Made by a program: the position numbers and the translations under genes. 64,000 nt of DNA from Carex sylvatica (Eukaryota; Streptophyta; Magnoliopsida; Poales; Cyperaceae), in the NCBI GenBank assembly GCA_964058845.1, contig CAXKVR010000016.1, forward strand, positions 186,001-250,000, given 5' to 3'. The notes beneath the pieces were generated by a model. The model was not told the DNA's origin. It worked only from the letters and a program-made list of their open reading frames with translations, and searched no databases. Shown here piece by piece: positions 36,374 to 50,200 of this stretch; position 1 is the first letter of the stretch; the number at the start of each line of letters is the position of its first letter.

Positions 36374-39300
36374 GATGGGCAAAAGATATCTATCAAGCCC
36401 ATCTTGTCACAAAACCTATCTAGATCTATTGAGCTAAGTCCTTTGGTAAGACAATCAGCTACTTGATCTCCAGTAGCTACATGACTCAGCTCCAATAGTC
36501 CATTTTCCAGCTTTTTCTTTATGAAGAATCTATCGATCTCCACATGCTTGGTTCTGTCATGCTGCACTGGATTGTTGGCAATGCTGATCGCTGATTTGCT
36601 ATCGCACCACAATTTCATTTGAGCTCCATGATTCACCTTGAGCTCCTCCAACAACCTCTTCAGCCACACCATCTCAGCAACTCCCAATGCCATAGCCCTG
36701 TACTCGGCTTCTGCTGTTGATCTCGAAACAGCTGGCTGCTTCTTACTCTTCCAGGAGACCAAGTTGCCCCCTACGAACATGCAGTAGCCAGATGTGGACC
36801 TCCTGTCATCTTGGCAACTGGCCCAGTCAGAGTCACAATAGCCATCAATGTTCATGTGTTCATTCTGCCTGAAAACCAAGCCCTTCCCCAATGCACTCGT
36901 CAGGTACCTTAGAATGTGATACACTGTGTCCATATGGTCCTTCCTAGGATCATGCATGTAGCGGCTCACCACGCTCACTGCAAATGAGATATCGGGACGA
37001 GTATGTGTCAAATAGATCAATCTGCCTACCAGTCTTTGGTACCTCTCACGATCAACCTGTTCTCCTGCCTCTGCACTCATCTTGGCATTCACATCAATTA
37101 GAAAAACTGCAGACCTGCACCCCAACATGCATGTCTCAGTGAGCAGGTCTAGTACATACTTTCTCTGGGACAGAACAATCCCTTCGGGGGCACGGGCCAC
37201 CTCAATGCCGAGAAAGTATCTAAGTCGGTCCAAGTCCTTCACCTCAAACTCCTTGCCCAATCTCACCGAGCGATCTCACTCTCATCATCCCCAGTGATAA
37301 TCATGTCATCCACATATACGGCAAGCACAGTGGTGTGTGCTCCTCGCTGCCTAAAAAACACTGTATGGTTTGCATTGGTCTGCCGATACCCCATGCCTAC
37401 CATAGCCTTCCTGAACCTGTCAAACCAAGCTCGAGGGGATTGCTTCAGTCCATAAAGAGACTTCTTGAGTCTGCACACCTTACCCACTGTCCTTTTCGTG
37501 CCAAAACCTGGTGGTATCTCTATGTACACCTCCTCCAACAAGTCACCATGAAAAAAAAGCATTCTCCACGTCGAGTTGGTGTAACTTCCACCCTCCATTC
37601 GCGGCTAAGGAAACCAGTGTTCGTACTATGCTCATCTTCTCCACGGGTACAAAGGTCTCATCACAGTCTATACCATAGGTCTGACTGTACCCCTTTGCCA
37701 CCAATCGGGCCTTGTACTGCTCGACCTTTCCTTCTGGGTTTTGCTTCACTGTGAAGACCCATTTGCATCCAACGGCCTTCTTGCTATGTGGTAGTGACAC
37801 GAGCTCCCAGGTTTTGTTCTTGGTGAGGGCCTCAAGTTCCTCTAGCATGGTTGTTTTCCATTTTGGATCCTCCTTAGCATCCTGCAAACACTTAGGAATA
37901 GAGACAATGTCCAAAGATGCAATGAATGCTCCATGTATAGGTGATATGTGTGAGTAAGAGACAAATTTGGCAATGTCATGTGGGAAAACATATCGATCAG
38001 GAGGAATGCCTGCATTCTCAAGAGAAGTCCTCCTTACCGTTAGGGGAGTGGGAGGAGTAGAGAGAGGAATCATATCACCTGTGTATTCTGAGTTTGTGGT
38101 GGATGGGGAAGGTGTCTCAGGAGTCGAGGTAGGCAGGAACAAGGGACTTGGCACAAGCGGCACTGTAGGTACTGTTTCCTCATTCTCCTTTCGTCTCCTT
38201 GTGTACACTCTCAGCTCCCCCTGAGCCTAAGGTCCACCACCATCGGGATCAGCCTCCCCCTGATTCGGCACAACGGTCAGCTCTATAATTGGCGCAATAG
38301 CCGACTCCACCACAACTGAACAAGGGATAACCCCTACACCCACCATCTGCTGCATCTCACCACTACTACTACTCTCCCCCTCTCGCCTCGTACCTCTTGT
38401 ATCGAGCGAGTCCCCAAAGAGTGAGGTAACCTCAGAAGTGTAGTATGGCTCAAGCTCTCGAAACGTAACATCCAAACTCACAAATAAGCTCTTCTCAATG
38501 GGGCTCCAACACATATACCCCTTTTGGGTGACCGAGTATCCCACAAACACACATTTGACCGCCCTTAGGTCAAGTTTTTCCACATTTAGTCTTCTGTCAT
38601 GCACAAAACAGATACATCCAAAAGTTCTCAAAGGAAGGATATCCCCATTCTTACCTTGCCACACCTCAAACGGAGACTTCCACTCCAATACTCGTGAGGG
38701 CATCCTATTGATCAGTTGGACAGCGGTCTTGACTGCTTGCCCCCACAAGTACTTCGGTACATTCATGACAAACATCATACTCCTAGCTACTTCCAGGAGA
38801 TGCCTATTCTTTCGTTTTGCTACTCTATTCTGCTCAGGTGTGTATGGACAAGTGGTCTGATGCTTTATTCCATGGGATGATAGATACTCCCCAAAAGCCC
38901 TGTTGGTGTACTCCGTCCCATTATCAGACCTCAATACCTTCACAACTGCCCCATATTGAGTCTGAATCCCTTTGTCAAAATTTCTAAAGTACGAAAGAAC
39001 CTCACTCTTGTGTTTCATCAAATAAAGCCAAGTCACACGAGAACAACAATCAATGAAAGTCACAAAATATGGAAAACCACTAACAGTAGGTGTAGGACAA
39101 GGTCCCCATACGTCAGAATGTATCAAATCAAAAGTACTAGAACTCCTAGACCCAGAACTAACATAAGAACTCCTAGTGTGCTTGCCCAACTCACAAGCAT
39201 CACAAACAAGTTTATCTTTATTAGCTTTTTCAAATAAAATGGGATACAAATGACTCAAAAGACCAAAAGAAGGGTGGCCCAAACGCTTGTGGTGGAGTAG

Positions 39301-40930
39301 CAACAAGTCTTCCACACTACTCCCAACTCCTCCAGGGCTCTCCACAATGGATGAAAGGGCTGAGTCCATCCCATCTCGATTCATGTACCACAGTCCACTA
39401 TGCCATGTACCTGTCCCGAGCCTCCTGCCCGTCCTCTTCTCCTGGAAGATCACCTTAGGAATATCAAAAAGTAACAACACAATTTAGTTGGAGGATAATT
39501 GCACCTATAGATAGGAGATTTATGGGAAAAGAATGAGCATGCAAAACATTGGACAAAGTCAGAGAGCTGATACATTTTACTATACCCTTACCAACCACAG
39601 ATCGAGCTGTACCATCGGCTGTCTGGATGCTTTCTGGAGCTGCTAGGCGAGTATAGGAAGAAAACTCCCCAGCAGCACCCGTCACATGCCTAGACGCACC
39701 AGAATCAACTATCCACTCGGTTGATCTAAGAATAGAGGCAAGAGCGAGTGAATCATAAGTACCTGTGGCTGACTGAGCTAACAGAGCAAAGTTACCCTTG
39801 GATGAAGATGAGATGGATGCACTATCTCCCACACTTACTGTCTTCTGCTTCCTCAGTATATGAGAGAACCCATCCAAGAGTGCCTGGTCCTCCTCAGTGA
39901 AATCCTCACCAATTTCTTCTTCCTCCTCTGCAACCATCAGATGTGCCCGGTTGCCTCCTCTTCCACCTCTTCGACCTCCACGGCCGCGACCACGACTCCC
40001 AAACTGCCCCCTCCCACCTGTGTCTCTCTCCTTAGGTGGCTTAGGGAAAGCCTGCTTCAGGTGACCTACCTCACCACAGTTGTAGCACTGTCGAGTCTCG
40101 CCTCTGTACCCTGTGTTACCTGAGTTAGAGACTGCTAGAGCTGACTTCCCCTGTGGAAGTCCTCCTGCCCCAACCTGCAGTCCAATCCGGCTCTCCTCCT
40201 GTATTATAGCCGAGATCGTCTCATCCAGTGAGGGAATCTTCGGCTGAGCTAGTAGCACTGCACACCTTGGCTCAAATGTCGGGTTCAACCCCCTCATAAA
40301 GTGCATAGTCCTCCTCTGGACTCTATCATCTCCTTTCTTGCACTCGGGGTCCTTGCAGCACGCAGGTGGTGAGAAGTGATCATAATCTGCCCACAGTCGC
40401 TCTAGATCTGCGGCATACTCCTGGATCGATCTCTCTCTCTGTGCCACTGTCTCTATCTCTCGCTCGATCTGGAACACCCTCAAGTTGTTCCCGACTCCTG
40501 CATAGATCCTCTGCAGTTTTCCCCAGACATCACTCACGGCCTCTATGCCATCCACCGTGACAGCGATAAACGCGACCATCGAGTTCAAAATCCAGGTATG
40601 CAGTGAGTAGTCTTCCACTCATTGTGCTCAACCGAGTTCTTCGCTGGTTCTCCCTTCTCACCTGTCAGATACCCCTCCAGGTTCCTTCCTGATATAGCCC
40701 TCTTAACCCGACGCGACCAGCTCAAATACGTGGCTGATCCATCAAGTTTCAGCTCCACATTCTGAAGATCTAGCTTGACTTACACCTGAGCAGGTGTTGG
40801 GATCGCAGTCTTGGTCGACGCACTAGCTCCATGTATGAGCCCGACCAAAACTTTCAGAACCTCAGGATCGATCTTCCCCAGACACTCCAATTCCGTACCT
40901 GCTCCTGACAATGATCCAACTCAGATCTAC
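36370..40930 (-). pseudogene. Copia gag-pol, multiple breaks
   Basis: Gag remains run from about 40930 to 39700, with a zinc knuckle CYNCGEVGHLKQAF whose last Cys is Phe. Protease 'VDSGASRHVTG' lies near 39690-39720. Integrase follows, with the HHCC region near 39250-39340, 'FIDCCSR', 'RSDNGTEY', and a changed third catalytic position: Lys (codon 38815-38817) in place of the usual Glu in 'VAxRKNR'. RT carries 'YVDD' near 37305 and RNase H 'CDSDWA' near 36830; the frame ends 'DIFCPS' at 36370. Breaks: TAA at 40780-40782, a frameshift near 40600-40620, a frameshift near 39470, TAG at 38227-38229, a frameshift in an A-run near 37550, and a frameshift near 37265. It cannot make a working polyprotein. 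Confidence 0.92.
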
Positions 40931-41499
40931 GCCTCACGTATCAATCCAAGTCTGAATCACTCATATCTCTCTTCGCATGACCCGATCTCTTGTACCCTCA
41001 AGACAGATCTAAACCATCTCCCCCTTTCTTTCTCTTCTCTTTGACCCGATCTTGATTTAGCACATCAAGATTCGAGCTCAAACCCGATCAAAAACCCAAA
41101 TCGCGAGTATCGTGGGATTTAGGCCTCCCACGCCGGCCAAATCAAGCGAAAAACCACTCTTTAGAGACTGATCGGCCAAGAAAAGAAAAAAAACAGCCAA
41201 GAAAAACAGCAAAAACGGAGAGAGAAGGCAGCTGGTGGTGGTCAAGGGCGGAGCTCAGACCAGTGGGTCGAAGCGGCTCAGACCAGAGGCGGAGGTCAGA
41301 TCTGGTCTGGAGCGGAGCTAGTCAGCTCAAACCCAACTGGAGCGGCGGCGCTCAGGCAGGGCTCAGGCGGAGCTCAGGCGAGGTCTGCTGGCTGAGGCTT
41401 GGCTGGATCAATTCTGGAGAAAGAACGGATCGGATTTTACTGTAGCTGCGCAGCTACAGTAAACGAAAAAAACGAAAAAAAAATTATAGGGTTTTGTTT

Positions 41500-41512
41500 G
41501 GCTCTGATACCA
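41500..41512 (-). other. Copia primer binding site (initiator tRNA-Met)
   Basis: Minus-strand TGGTATCAGAGCC directly abuts the 5' LTR, complementary to the 3' end of initiator tRNA-Met. Confidence 0.88.
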
Positions 41513-41677
41513 AATAGAAAAATAGTTCAAAAAGAGATTGTATTGATTCCTTTGTTCATTTGGGCCTATATAGGCGTTACATCTTTCATTCGTAACCCTA
41601 CGGTTCTCTATAATTCCTTTCTAACCAATATAACCCTATAATACTATTAATGCAATAAACATACATAAATCTCAACA
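41513..41677 (-). repeat. Copia 5' LTR
   Basis: 165 bp. It differs from the 3' LTR at about eight positions, for example the 'aagagatt'/'atgacatt' and 'ttccttt'/'tttattt' sites. ATG repeats follow at 41678-41695. Confidence 0.88.
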
Positions 41678-41695
41678 ATGATGATGATGATGATG

Positions 41696-44220
41696 TCAGG
41701 CTGACTTATGAATCTGGCAATTAAAATATGGAACATGTTTATTAAATATTGGGAAGCTATAATTACTTCTGTAACCCTGTAAAACCTCAAAACATCACAT
41801 GTATCCTGCAAAATATGGAACATCATCATATTCATATATATATATATATATATAGTATAGTATAGTTGTACAAAACCAACGCAAATATTCTCCTAGCTAG
41901 GAAGACCCATAATTATATTTAATTTCTACTTCCAACGAATTAAATACGTACTCAACTATTAAATTTTGGTTTTAAGTAGATTTGGAGCATGAACAAAAAT
42001 AAATTCTTTTAAATTTAAATACTACATATATTAAGGTTAGACAAGGATACACATGAAATTCTCCCTAATGAAATTAAATAAATTTGGCGTTAAAACTTGT
42101 AAAATTTGCCCATCTAATTAATTTAGTAGATTTGGTTAGATTTTGCTTAATAATTAATCAACACGTAGCTCCTTGAAATTTCCATGATCGATCATAAACA
42201 TATATAATACAGAATTAATTACAGATAAATTAAGTCTCTTCAAAGCTACGGTTGAATATTAATTCTCTCTTAATCAATTTTATAATGCACAATTAATACT
42301 CTGCAAGTTGCCCACAATTTTCCGAGTCCTAAACAGTACGTACTACCAGTTCCAACCTTAATTTTTATATTCTTATATTTAAAAAAAAAAATTCAAACTT
42401 GGCGGGAAAACAAGATATCTCCTTGTATTATTGTTGATTGTTGTATTTTCTAAAGTAGATTTCGTCTGATTTGTTTTGCTAATTAATAGGTTTGATGACT
42501 CCTACTAACCAAAGTCAACTGTTTGATTTGTCAGGTGTAATTTCGTTTGCGCTGGATAAAATTAGCGCATTGCGTGTAGTGTAGAGTGTAGACTAGAGGA
42601 GCCTGAGCTGGGTTTATATTTATAATGAAGAGGTTTGTTAACCGTCTCCGAAACCGCGATTATTTTTTATACTCGTCCCGAATTTTTATGGCAATTGTAA
42701 TTTAATATTTTATTATAAAACTGTCATTGTTATAAAAAATTTCTGTGCATTTAATTACTTTTCACATACCTCATTTCAGGCTGAGTGAATTAAGATTTTT
42801 TGCTCATTTTGTTCAATATATCCATAGTTTAATCATGTTTTGCACTTTATTAGAATTTTGTTGGAATTTATTAAAGATTGAGATTGCTTATTGTCTTTTC
42901 ATTCTCCACATTATTTTAACGAGAAATTATTTTTGCATCCTATGTATTCCTTTAAAGTATTATACTTAACATGAAAGTTAACAACATATGAATTCACATG
43001 TTTATATATAGTATGTAAAATGTTCATCATTTTTTTAATGATCATAAAGAAGTTCAAGTTTAACTTGGTTGAATAAGTAAAAATAATCTTTGGTATTATT
43101 ATATTATTTATAATATCGAAAGGTATAATAATTTCATCGTCAGATATTTTTTTGAAGGAATATATATATAATATATTTGAAGCAAACCGTCACCATGAGA
43201 TGATGGAGAGAAAAGACGCTGTTATCAATAAGTCGTCTCCAGTGTAAAATGTAGATCAAGTACTGACTATAAGTGAATGGTAGCTAGTAGGGTGGCATGA
43301 TTTAGATATATTGGGTTAGGATTTTATCTCAGGCCACACGTTGGGACTAAATGTGAATTATATATAAATTTAAATTTGCATATCGTTCATATTTATAAGA
43401 GATTACATATATTTCACATTTAATTTCCCACTTGTCAAACATATAACACAACCCGTATAGTGGATGAATCTGATTTCTGAAGACGAACAAAGTACATGAC
43501 AATATCTTTCCAAAGTCCAAACATAACAAACTTGCTTCGAATCCTTGTAACTATTAACTATATTTCAATTAAAACAAGCTTGTATGATAATCTTATTGTA
43601 CATACGTGTGCTAATATAAACTGTCAGCAAGGGTCCAAATTGATCGACTGTTATCAGGACTGAAATTGCCCTCCCATGAATTATGTCAATTTATGTGAAA
43701 ACCAAAAGCAGATTAGCAATTTAAGAAGCTAGGCCAACCGGACCTAACAATGCCATAACTCAAAAGATATTACAACCTCAAAATTCATCTATTATGACCT
43801 CTTACATAGACATGTACCAATCGCTCATACAATAACCATATCAATATACACTCTATACTTTCTCACCAGTCCCACTCCAAATTAAACTAAAAAATACGAC
43901 CCAAATAAAGGTAATACAAAAAATTGAAGTTTATGAGCCCCACTAAATAGAAAAATAAGAAGAAAAAGAACGGAGAAAAAAATGCCTACAATAAATAGTG
44001 CTACGATAATGATAACAAACCACAGCAGCAGATAATAGAAACATCCCCCTTTGATGCTTCTATTATCACAACACCTTTCTTGTGAGAAGGGAAAATTGCA
44101 CACTATTTTGTAATATTTTCTGCTGACCTCAAAATCACATTTGAAAGGGAGACCAGCCGATCATGAAGCCAGTGACAGACAAAATGCAAATACTTGGATC
44201 GACATAACGATATCCGGTAT
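41696..44220. other. Spacer and 3' side of the importin gene
   Basis: No gene is seen. (AT)n occurs near 41835-41852 with 'gtatagtatagt' after it. The last few hundred bases (about 43850-44220) should include the 3' untranslated region of the importin gene on the minus strand. An A-rich segment near 43880-43990 could hold its polyadenylation region, but no site can be fixed. Confidence 0.45.
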
Positions 44221-47200
44221 TCACTCAATGGAAATACTTGTAACGGAGCTGCTGTTACTCTTATGGGCATTGTTTGCCTTTTCCACCTTTTCTTTCTCAA
44301 TTTCCACGCGTCTCTTATCTGCATGCTCGGCTACCCCACTAGCTAAAGCCTGGTAATGGAAATCTAGGGTCTGCATAAGCCCCTGAAACCTAGCAGGATC
44401 GGATGCTTGCACACCTGAGGGCACAAAACAATTCAATTGATTCCAGAAATTCATCTATCCAAGATTCCAGAAAATATGCAATGAATGTCACTTGGCCATG
44501 TTTCATGGAAGAAAATTTAGTATCTCCAAAAATAAGAATATGGGCCTGTTTGGGCATCTTTTAGCATAACTTAAAAAATTGGTCAACTTTGAACTTTCCC
44601 GTGCTTTAAATGGTAAAAGTACATTCATTATTGTAATAATGCACAGATTACATCACACCATAAAAGAAGGTAGGAAGTGTACCTTGGACGGTCTCTACAA
44701 ATAAAATAAATGGGTCGATCTCATCTATGGGTGACTGCATCTCTTCGTCCTCATCAAAATCATCATCCGAATCATCATCTGAATCATTCTCCTGGAATCC
44801 TCTAGCCTGATTACATCACACCATCCATCAGTTAGCAACTTAGCATATAGAAAATAGAACCAGAAAATAGTACAGATTTCCTGATGACAGTGTGGTCATT
44901 TTCTGGCAGTATCATGTGAGATTAAGGTAGGTTATTTTTTGTTAAGTTGAGATCTCCATAACTTAAATTGACTATGCTAGATAGATCAGTATTGGTTGAA
45001 AAGTAACACAATCCTTACAGTTACAGATATACTAACCTCAGCAGCTAGTTTTTGGAGTCTATGGCTGTCGGCCTCATCCCCATCCTCAGCATCTCCCATA
45101 TCTGCCTCTTCCTCTTCTTCCTCTTCAGTGTCAGCGTCAAATCCATCCATCTCATCATCACCCTCCTCTGCCAGCTTCTTTGATTCTATAAATAAACCAT
45201 ACAAATTATTTTCAGGTGGTTATGATTTGAATGCATGGGAAATCTTTGCCATCATTTCAATGACTAATCCCACAAACCCTTTTTGGAGTATTTGTTAAAC
45301 AACCTGTGAGAGACAATTTTGTTGACTTTAAGGAATTAACATAATTTCTCATAAATGACCAAAACATGCAAGCACTTGGAGAGAATATAAATCTTAATTC
45401 ATCAACCAAAATCACAGAAGGGATAGTTAAAATTATATAAAGATGCACCTTCAACTTGATCCTTGTAGGAGACAAGGAGTTCAAGAGTTGATTTGAAAAC
45501 CCGCTCTAGGGCTTCAGGAGGTAATTGGTCAGCCGGGAGGCTGATAAGAGAGGTCAATCCCAACAGGCACACCTTTTTGTCATGTTCTCTGTCAATAAAA
45601 TTGCAATTAATCACAATCAGCAAGGAGACTTTTGATCCTATAGAAGAAATGAGGAGCGTGAGCTAAGCAGGATGTAGAAACTCTGGACAGGTGAAAAGAT
45701 CCACATAATGCCTCTAGCTGGTAGAATAACTATTAACCCCACAGATAGGTAAACACAACTATCTTTACCATTAGGATGTTCAAAACAAATTCTGTTTGAT
45801 TAAGTATCAATTCTCACAGCAGTTTGGCCAGGGATCCAGTGGCCTTAATGATAAGAAATACAAAGTTAACTCTTTTAGTTGCCAATTTTTACATTAATTT
45901 TTTTATCAAAAAAAAAATGTACATTAAAATAAGATGAACCTGCTGCCTCAAAGCACGAAGAAATAGAACAAAAGAGGGACGGGTAAAAAAGAGTACCTGT
46001 TAAAGTTTTTACGAACACCACTCTTTTTGGTTTGTTGAAGCATCATGAACCAGAGGTTAAAAACTTCAGCTGCAACACCGAGCTTGTGAAGTATCGCAAG
46101 TGTCAGAGACGGATTGTAAAAGAGAGCATTTGCTATCTGCACAGGGTCACAGAATATCAACACAAGTTTTCCAGTCAGAAAATAAGCGCTCTGTCATTTC
46201 AGCAAGTATGAGTACATATGGGTTGAAATGTAATGGCACATTCATCATATAATGTGCCAGCTAGATAAACCAGAACTACAAGTTTAGCATACCACCAAAG
46301 CCTTCAAAAATACATGGCACAGAAAAAGCAAAGGAACTTTCTATCGAGCAAAAAAGGTTGGCACTCCAAGCACAGTGTGAAATTACTGTTTAGTATTTAA
46401 AAGCCCAAATATACATCAGGCAATATAATGACGGTATACCACTTGTATAAGCAAGCATTTCAGGTTTGGTTTTGTTGCACTTCGCAATCGATCAATTGTG
46501 ATCGAAAGATAAGGTTCGACCCACTGATCCACTTGTCCTTTACAGTTTTGAAACACTACTTCAATCAGCTTCGGCGCTGGCACAATATCTGAGTCCTCCA
46601 TGTTTTTATCCACCATAATCTGCCATCAGACTATATGTTAGAAATTATCCTAAAAACAAAAGGATGCCAGCATGCATATTCAATTTAACAAAATAATTTA
46701 AAAAAGTCCTGATAATGATTGCCCAGAAAATAACTTAACTATTATTGCGTTATGTACAAAAGAAGAACATAGAACATAGCAACAACATTGAAAAAGAGAA
46801 AATATACTCAATTATCCATTGTTAGTGCATCAGAAGTAGTTCAACAAATTTTGGTAGTTGGAAAATCATAACTAAGAAACAAGATATTTTCTATCCCGTA
46901 ATATAACTAAACAATTCACAGGAGAAAAAAAAATGCACCTTTGAAAGCATGTTCCATAGGCTCTGCTGGTAGTCAGGATCTTTGCAAGTTAGAAAATGAG
47001 CAGTGCTTCGTGAAATGTAGTTATCAAGGGGCACCAAAATATCTAGGAATAATAAACTGAACTGGATCAATCTTGCAAATCAGCTAAACAATAAATAATG
47101 AATTAATTCCATTTTCGAATGATTAGAAGGTGCAAAAAACAAAAGGCAAATAAGTAAATCAATATAGCATTTATGCCGAGCCAACAATGTCCTAAATCAC

Positions 47201-50200
47201 CCTTTGAGAGCACTGCTTATTCTATGCTCAAACACAAAATGCTACAGGGTAAATGAAAGTAGCTCTCTGCTATACGGCGGTGACATAGTTGGTCCTCTGT
47301 GCAAACAGTGGCCCAATATTCATTTACAATGTATGTTGCAATTTCAGATTTGTATGGTCAATTTATGGTCCACCTGGTGCTAAAAATTTATTTATTAATA
47401 AACATCTATGTGAAGGATAACTTCCGTTATATCCACCAGTCTGATACAGCAAAAAATAAGACCTCAACATTACAGATCCCTGATCTTAATTAAAAAACAT
47501 TGAAACATTTATATACACTACTATCTAAATGTCTTACAATCTGTATCAATTTCACTTTTGGATAAAATAAACTGTAGCCACTAACAACGAACATAAAACT
47601 CAATTAGTGCAGTGCAATACAAGTTCTGATCCTAAACAATGGGTCCACTTTCGGCACGAGGATACTCAAAGGAAACCGTGTATCTGCAAAAAGTGATCTT
47701 CCTGTGTTCAAAAGATCACTAGTTCTTTAAAAAGGATATAAACAACTCACTTTCAAAGAAATCTATAGCCCAGTCATTAAGTGCTTCGACCATTAGAGGC
47801 CAAAGGCTCCACATGTCTCTAGATATTGTGGGCGAGAAGAACGTCATGTAGGAGACTATTTCTAGAATTTCTTCATAAACATCTTCACCAAAAAAAAAAA
47901 AACAAGAGAAAGAAAAACCTATGTAAGAAACAAATATATACATAATTTACAAAAGAGAGTAGTATAGTCAAGCCTCTTTCTTTCATCTGTTTACAGCTTT
48001 ACTTCCGCAGAATAACCTAAACATAATTTAATGGAAGTACCTTGACCATCACTAGTTAACATTCTCCTCATGATAGGCATCAATGTGGGTTCGACTTGCC
48101 CAAAGAGATGAGGTAGGCTGCTGACTGATTCCAGGATGGTGCTTATTGCCCGCAAGCACCCGACAGCTGCCAGAGCACCTGAGTCATCCCCCTCATCCTC
48201 GGCCGCTTCTGACATGTTCATGCATCGCCAGAATGCTCCTGCCTGCCATCATTTAAAGAAAATTAATTAATAAAAAGAAGCCACACCATCTATGGAAAAC
48301 AAAATACCAATTTTGACACTGACAGATTGCAGCAAATCTAGAAGTTCAGAAACTAATAAATATTTATCTCTGAGAAAAAAGAGTAACAAAATACCAAATT
48401 CTGACATAATCCAATTGCATAAGGTGCCATCTCTTCACCAAATTTATCCACAATAGTCTCAAGAGTAAAGACAAGATCCTCATTCTCAACCTCGTTCATT
48501 AGTTTGAAAAACTCTGAAAATGGAAGAGAAGTAAGATGAACCCTAATGAACCAGCAGAAAGTGTACATTGCAAAAGTTCAGACTAAAAGTTATAATTTTG
48601 GTCTAAACTACTCATAGCATGAGGTCCATACTGATGAAATGTTTTTAAGTTGTGAAGGCTGGATTCACCATTGTTGGATGTTGTTGCTGTTTCAGACCTT
48701 ATTTAGGTTGTGGATGGGTGATATCTAAAGGATCAGTGCAACAGTACGAGCCATCACCATACTATTAGCTCGGATGGTATAAATTTACACGCAAGTACAC
48801 AACCATGGTGTGCTACTTACCATCAAGAAACTGAGGTAGGCCTTTTCGAATTTCACTTAGATCTGCACAAGAAGTCACATATTAGGATATAACAAAAGAA
48901 TGTGCAAAAAGAGAAAAAGGAACAACACGATAAAGAACTTTATATGCCTTTGCATGCTTCAACAAAGGAACGGAGTGCAAACACCGAGTCAACTCTAACA
49001 GGAAGATCCGGGTCTCGCAAGCCAGCTATAACAGCGCGCATCGCAATTGTGAAGTTGTTTGGGTCAGCAAAGTTTATATGAGCATATTGACCAGCAACCC
49101 ATGCTGCCTAATTTCACGCATAAAAACACAGCAGTTTACAATATAGTAGTTGCAGTAGCCATGCTCTCAGAAAACATATTGATGTTATATGCAAAAAAAA
49201 AGTCACAAAACAATTTAAGAACAAATTATATCATTATCAAAAAGGGAGGAAGCTACCAAGCAAAAATCCAGTATATACCTTTGCTCGAAGGTGGCCAACC
49301 GGACTAGAAAATTCAGGGAAAACATGATGGACTAGCATCCTCTCCAACTCAGACTTGTAGGGCTCAGTCTGTTTGAGTTTATCACATAAAGCTCCAATGG
49401 CCAGAAGAGCGCCATCTTTCTGACGGTAAGGTTTCTGCTCAAGAGCTGCCTCATCATACCTGACCATCAAGTGTCAGATCAATACAAACACAAGAACTAA
49501 ATTCTTTTGTGTTAAATATAGATTCACGGAACTGGCATAAATGCGTGACACACCTACTAAAAATCCCCACAATGAACTGAATGAACTTTTGGAGATTTTC
49601 TTTCCCACGTTTTCTCACTAATTCACTGACAAAATCCATGGCGGCTGTCCTGGGACTATACAAATCTTCAATAATGTCTGCACAATTTTTACATTGCATG
49701 GTTCATTAAGAATAACACAACATATATAAATCTTGCAGATGCAAACATGAGATCTTAATTCCACAACTTTTCAACTACATAAAGGTGATATCCTACCATA
49801 GCCCTTGCGAACATATTCATGAGGGTCTTCAATCCATAATCTCTGGTCGTTATCATTGAAGCACATGAGAGGAAAAATAATCTCAAAGAGGATAATGTCC
49901 ATCTGGGGCTGCATCAATTGGTACATGCTATTTTTGGGGATGCTGCAAAGAAGAGAGAGTGATATATTGTTGACTTTAGTTCGCCACAAATTTAATCAGG
50001 TTTCAGTAAATTTAAGAAATTGAAAGGAACCAAAAATATTGAAAAGATTGTTACAACACAAGGATTATGAGAAGAGTTTAAACCTAAGTTCCTAACCATA
50101 AAACACATGTACTACATAATTTTATAATCCTCCACATCCTAACAAAGAAGGTTATTAATTGTCAAGGACAAATGTAAAAGCTTATTGAAACGTCATTAAG

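Larger units (their letters stand above)
36198..41677 (-). mobile_element. Ty1/copia retrotransposon, decayed, 5,480 bp
   Basis: Minus-strand element with 165-bp LTRs at 41513-41677 (5') and 36198-36362 (3'). The LTR reads TGTTGAGATTTATG at its start and ends CTATT rather than the usual CA. ATGAT flanks both ends (36193-36197 and 41678-41682), though it lies within an ATG microsatellite and so is weak proof. The order protease, integrase, RT, RNase H marks it as copia. Short LTRs and a primer site directly after the LTR suit the Ale/Retrofit lineage, which is an inference. About eight LTR differences (near 5 percent) make it older than the gypsy element. Confidence 0.9.

Noticed and set aside
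37082..39487. Several plus-strand frames across the copia region
   Set aside because: They lie opposite clear integrase and RT coding sequence on the minus strand.
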